In this document: one piece after another, positions 6,576 to 6,618 of the stretch
How positions within the stretch are numbered: position 1 is the stretch's first letter
How the letters are laid out: every line of letters starts with the position of its first letter
Assembly (NCBI GenBank): GCA_025352585.1
Contig: JANXTD010000664.1
Coordinates: forward strand, 1-6,618
From: Fimbriiglobus sp.
GTDB taxonomy: Bacteria; Planctomycetota; Planctomycetia; Gemmatales; Gemmataceae
Length of the DNA stretch: 6,618 nucleotides
Reading direction: 5' to 3'
The notes under the pieces: model-generated
Told to the model about the DNA's origin: nothing
Databases searched by the model: none
The model's input: the letters and a program-made list of their open reading frames with translations, nothing else
Program-made: the position numbers and the translations under genes

Positions 6576-6618
6576 CGGGGCAACCGCGAGAGAAGGCGGC
6601 GGGCGGGTTGTCGAAGTC

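Overview
The window looks like a chromosomal piece of a GC-rich planctomycete, most likely of the Gemmata/Gemmataceae type. The main evidence is a 731-residue protein with the DUF1549/DUF1553 (PSCyt2/PSD1) architecture, a family greatly expanded in Planctomycetes and sister phyla. A secreted beta-propeller protein and a short 'PFxPF' hypothetical protein of a type I associate with these genomes agree with this. All supported genes lie on the minus strand, so the description below runs from high to low coordinates. The lineage call is inference from protein families, not from a marker gene.

Region 1 (6575 down to 4380) is the exported DUF1549/DUF1553 protein. It carries an N-terminal cytochrome-like module with a CxxxxCH motif, a bacterial Ig-like segment and a CAKCH motif inside the DUF1549 region. 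Region 2 (4339 to 3732) starts 40 bp later and holds a type II toxin-antitoxin pair: an 81-residue Phd/YefM-like antitoxin and a MazF/PemK-type toxin, overlapping by 4 bp (ATGA). Region 3 (3731 to 3363) is the only long non-coding stretch, 369 bp. It contains a striking imperfect hairpin with arms of 36 and 40 nt and, next to it, a plausible sigma70-type promoter facing the next gene. Region 4 (3362 to 1272) is a secreted 696-residue protein with an N-terminal beta-rich domain, a PQQ-dehydrogenase-like beta-propeller and a C-terminal Ig-like domain. Region 5 (1188 to 93) is a tight three-gene run: a small conserved protein interrupted by an in-frame TAA at codon 12, the tRNA adenosine deaminase gene tadA, and an Imm1-type immunity protein. 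Candidate GTG starts overlap the preceding stop as GTGA at both junctions.

Functionally the window mixes envelope or secreted proteins of unknown substrate (regions 1 and 4), a small toxin-antitoxin module, one housekeeping tRNA-modification gene and an immunity gene with no toxin in view. I see no complete undescribed system. The observations most worth following are the long hairpin (possibly an interspersed element), the nonsense-interrupted small gene with a possible restart, and the orphan Imm1 gene coupled to tadA.
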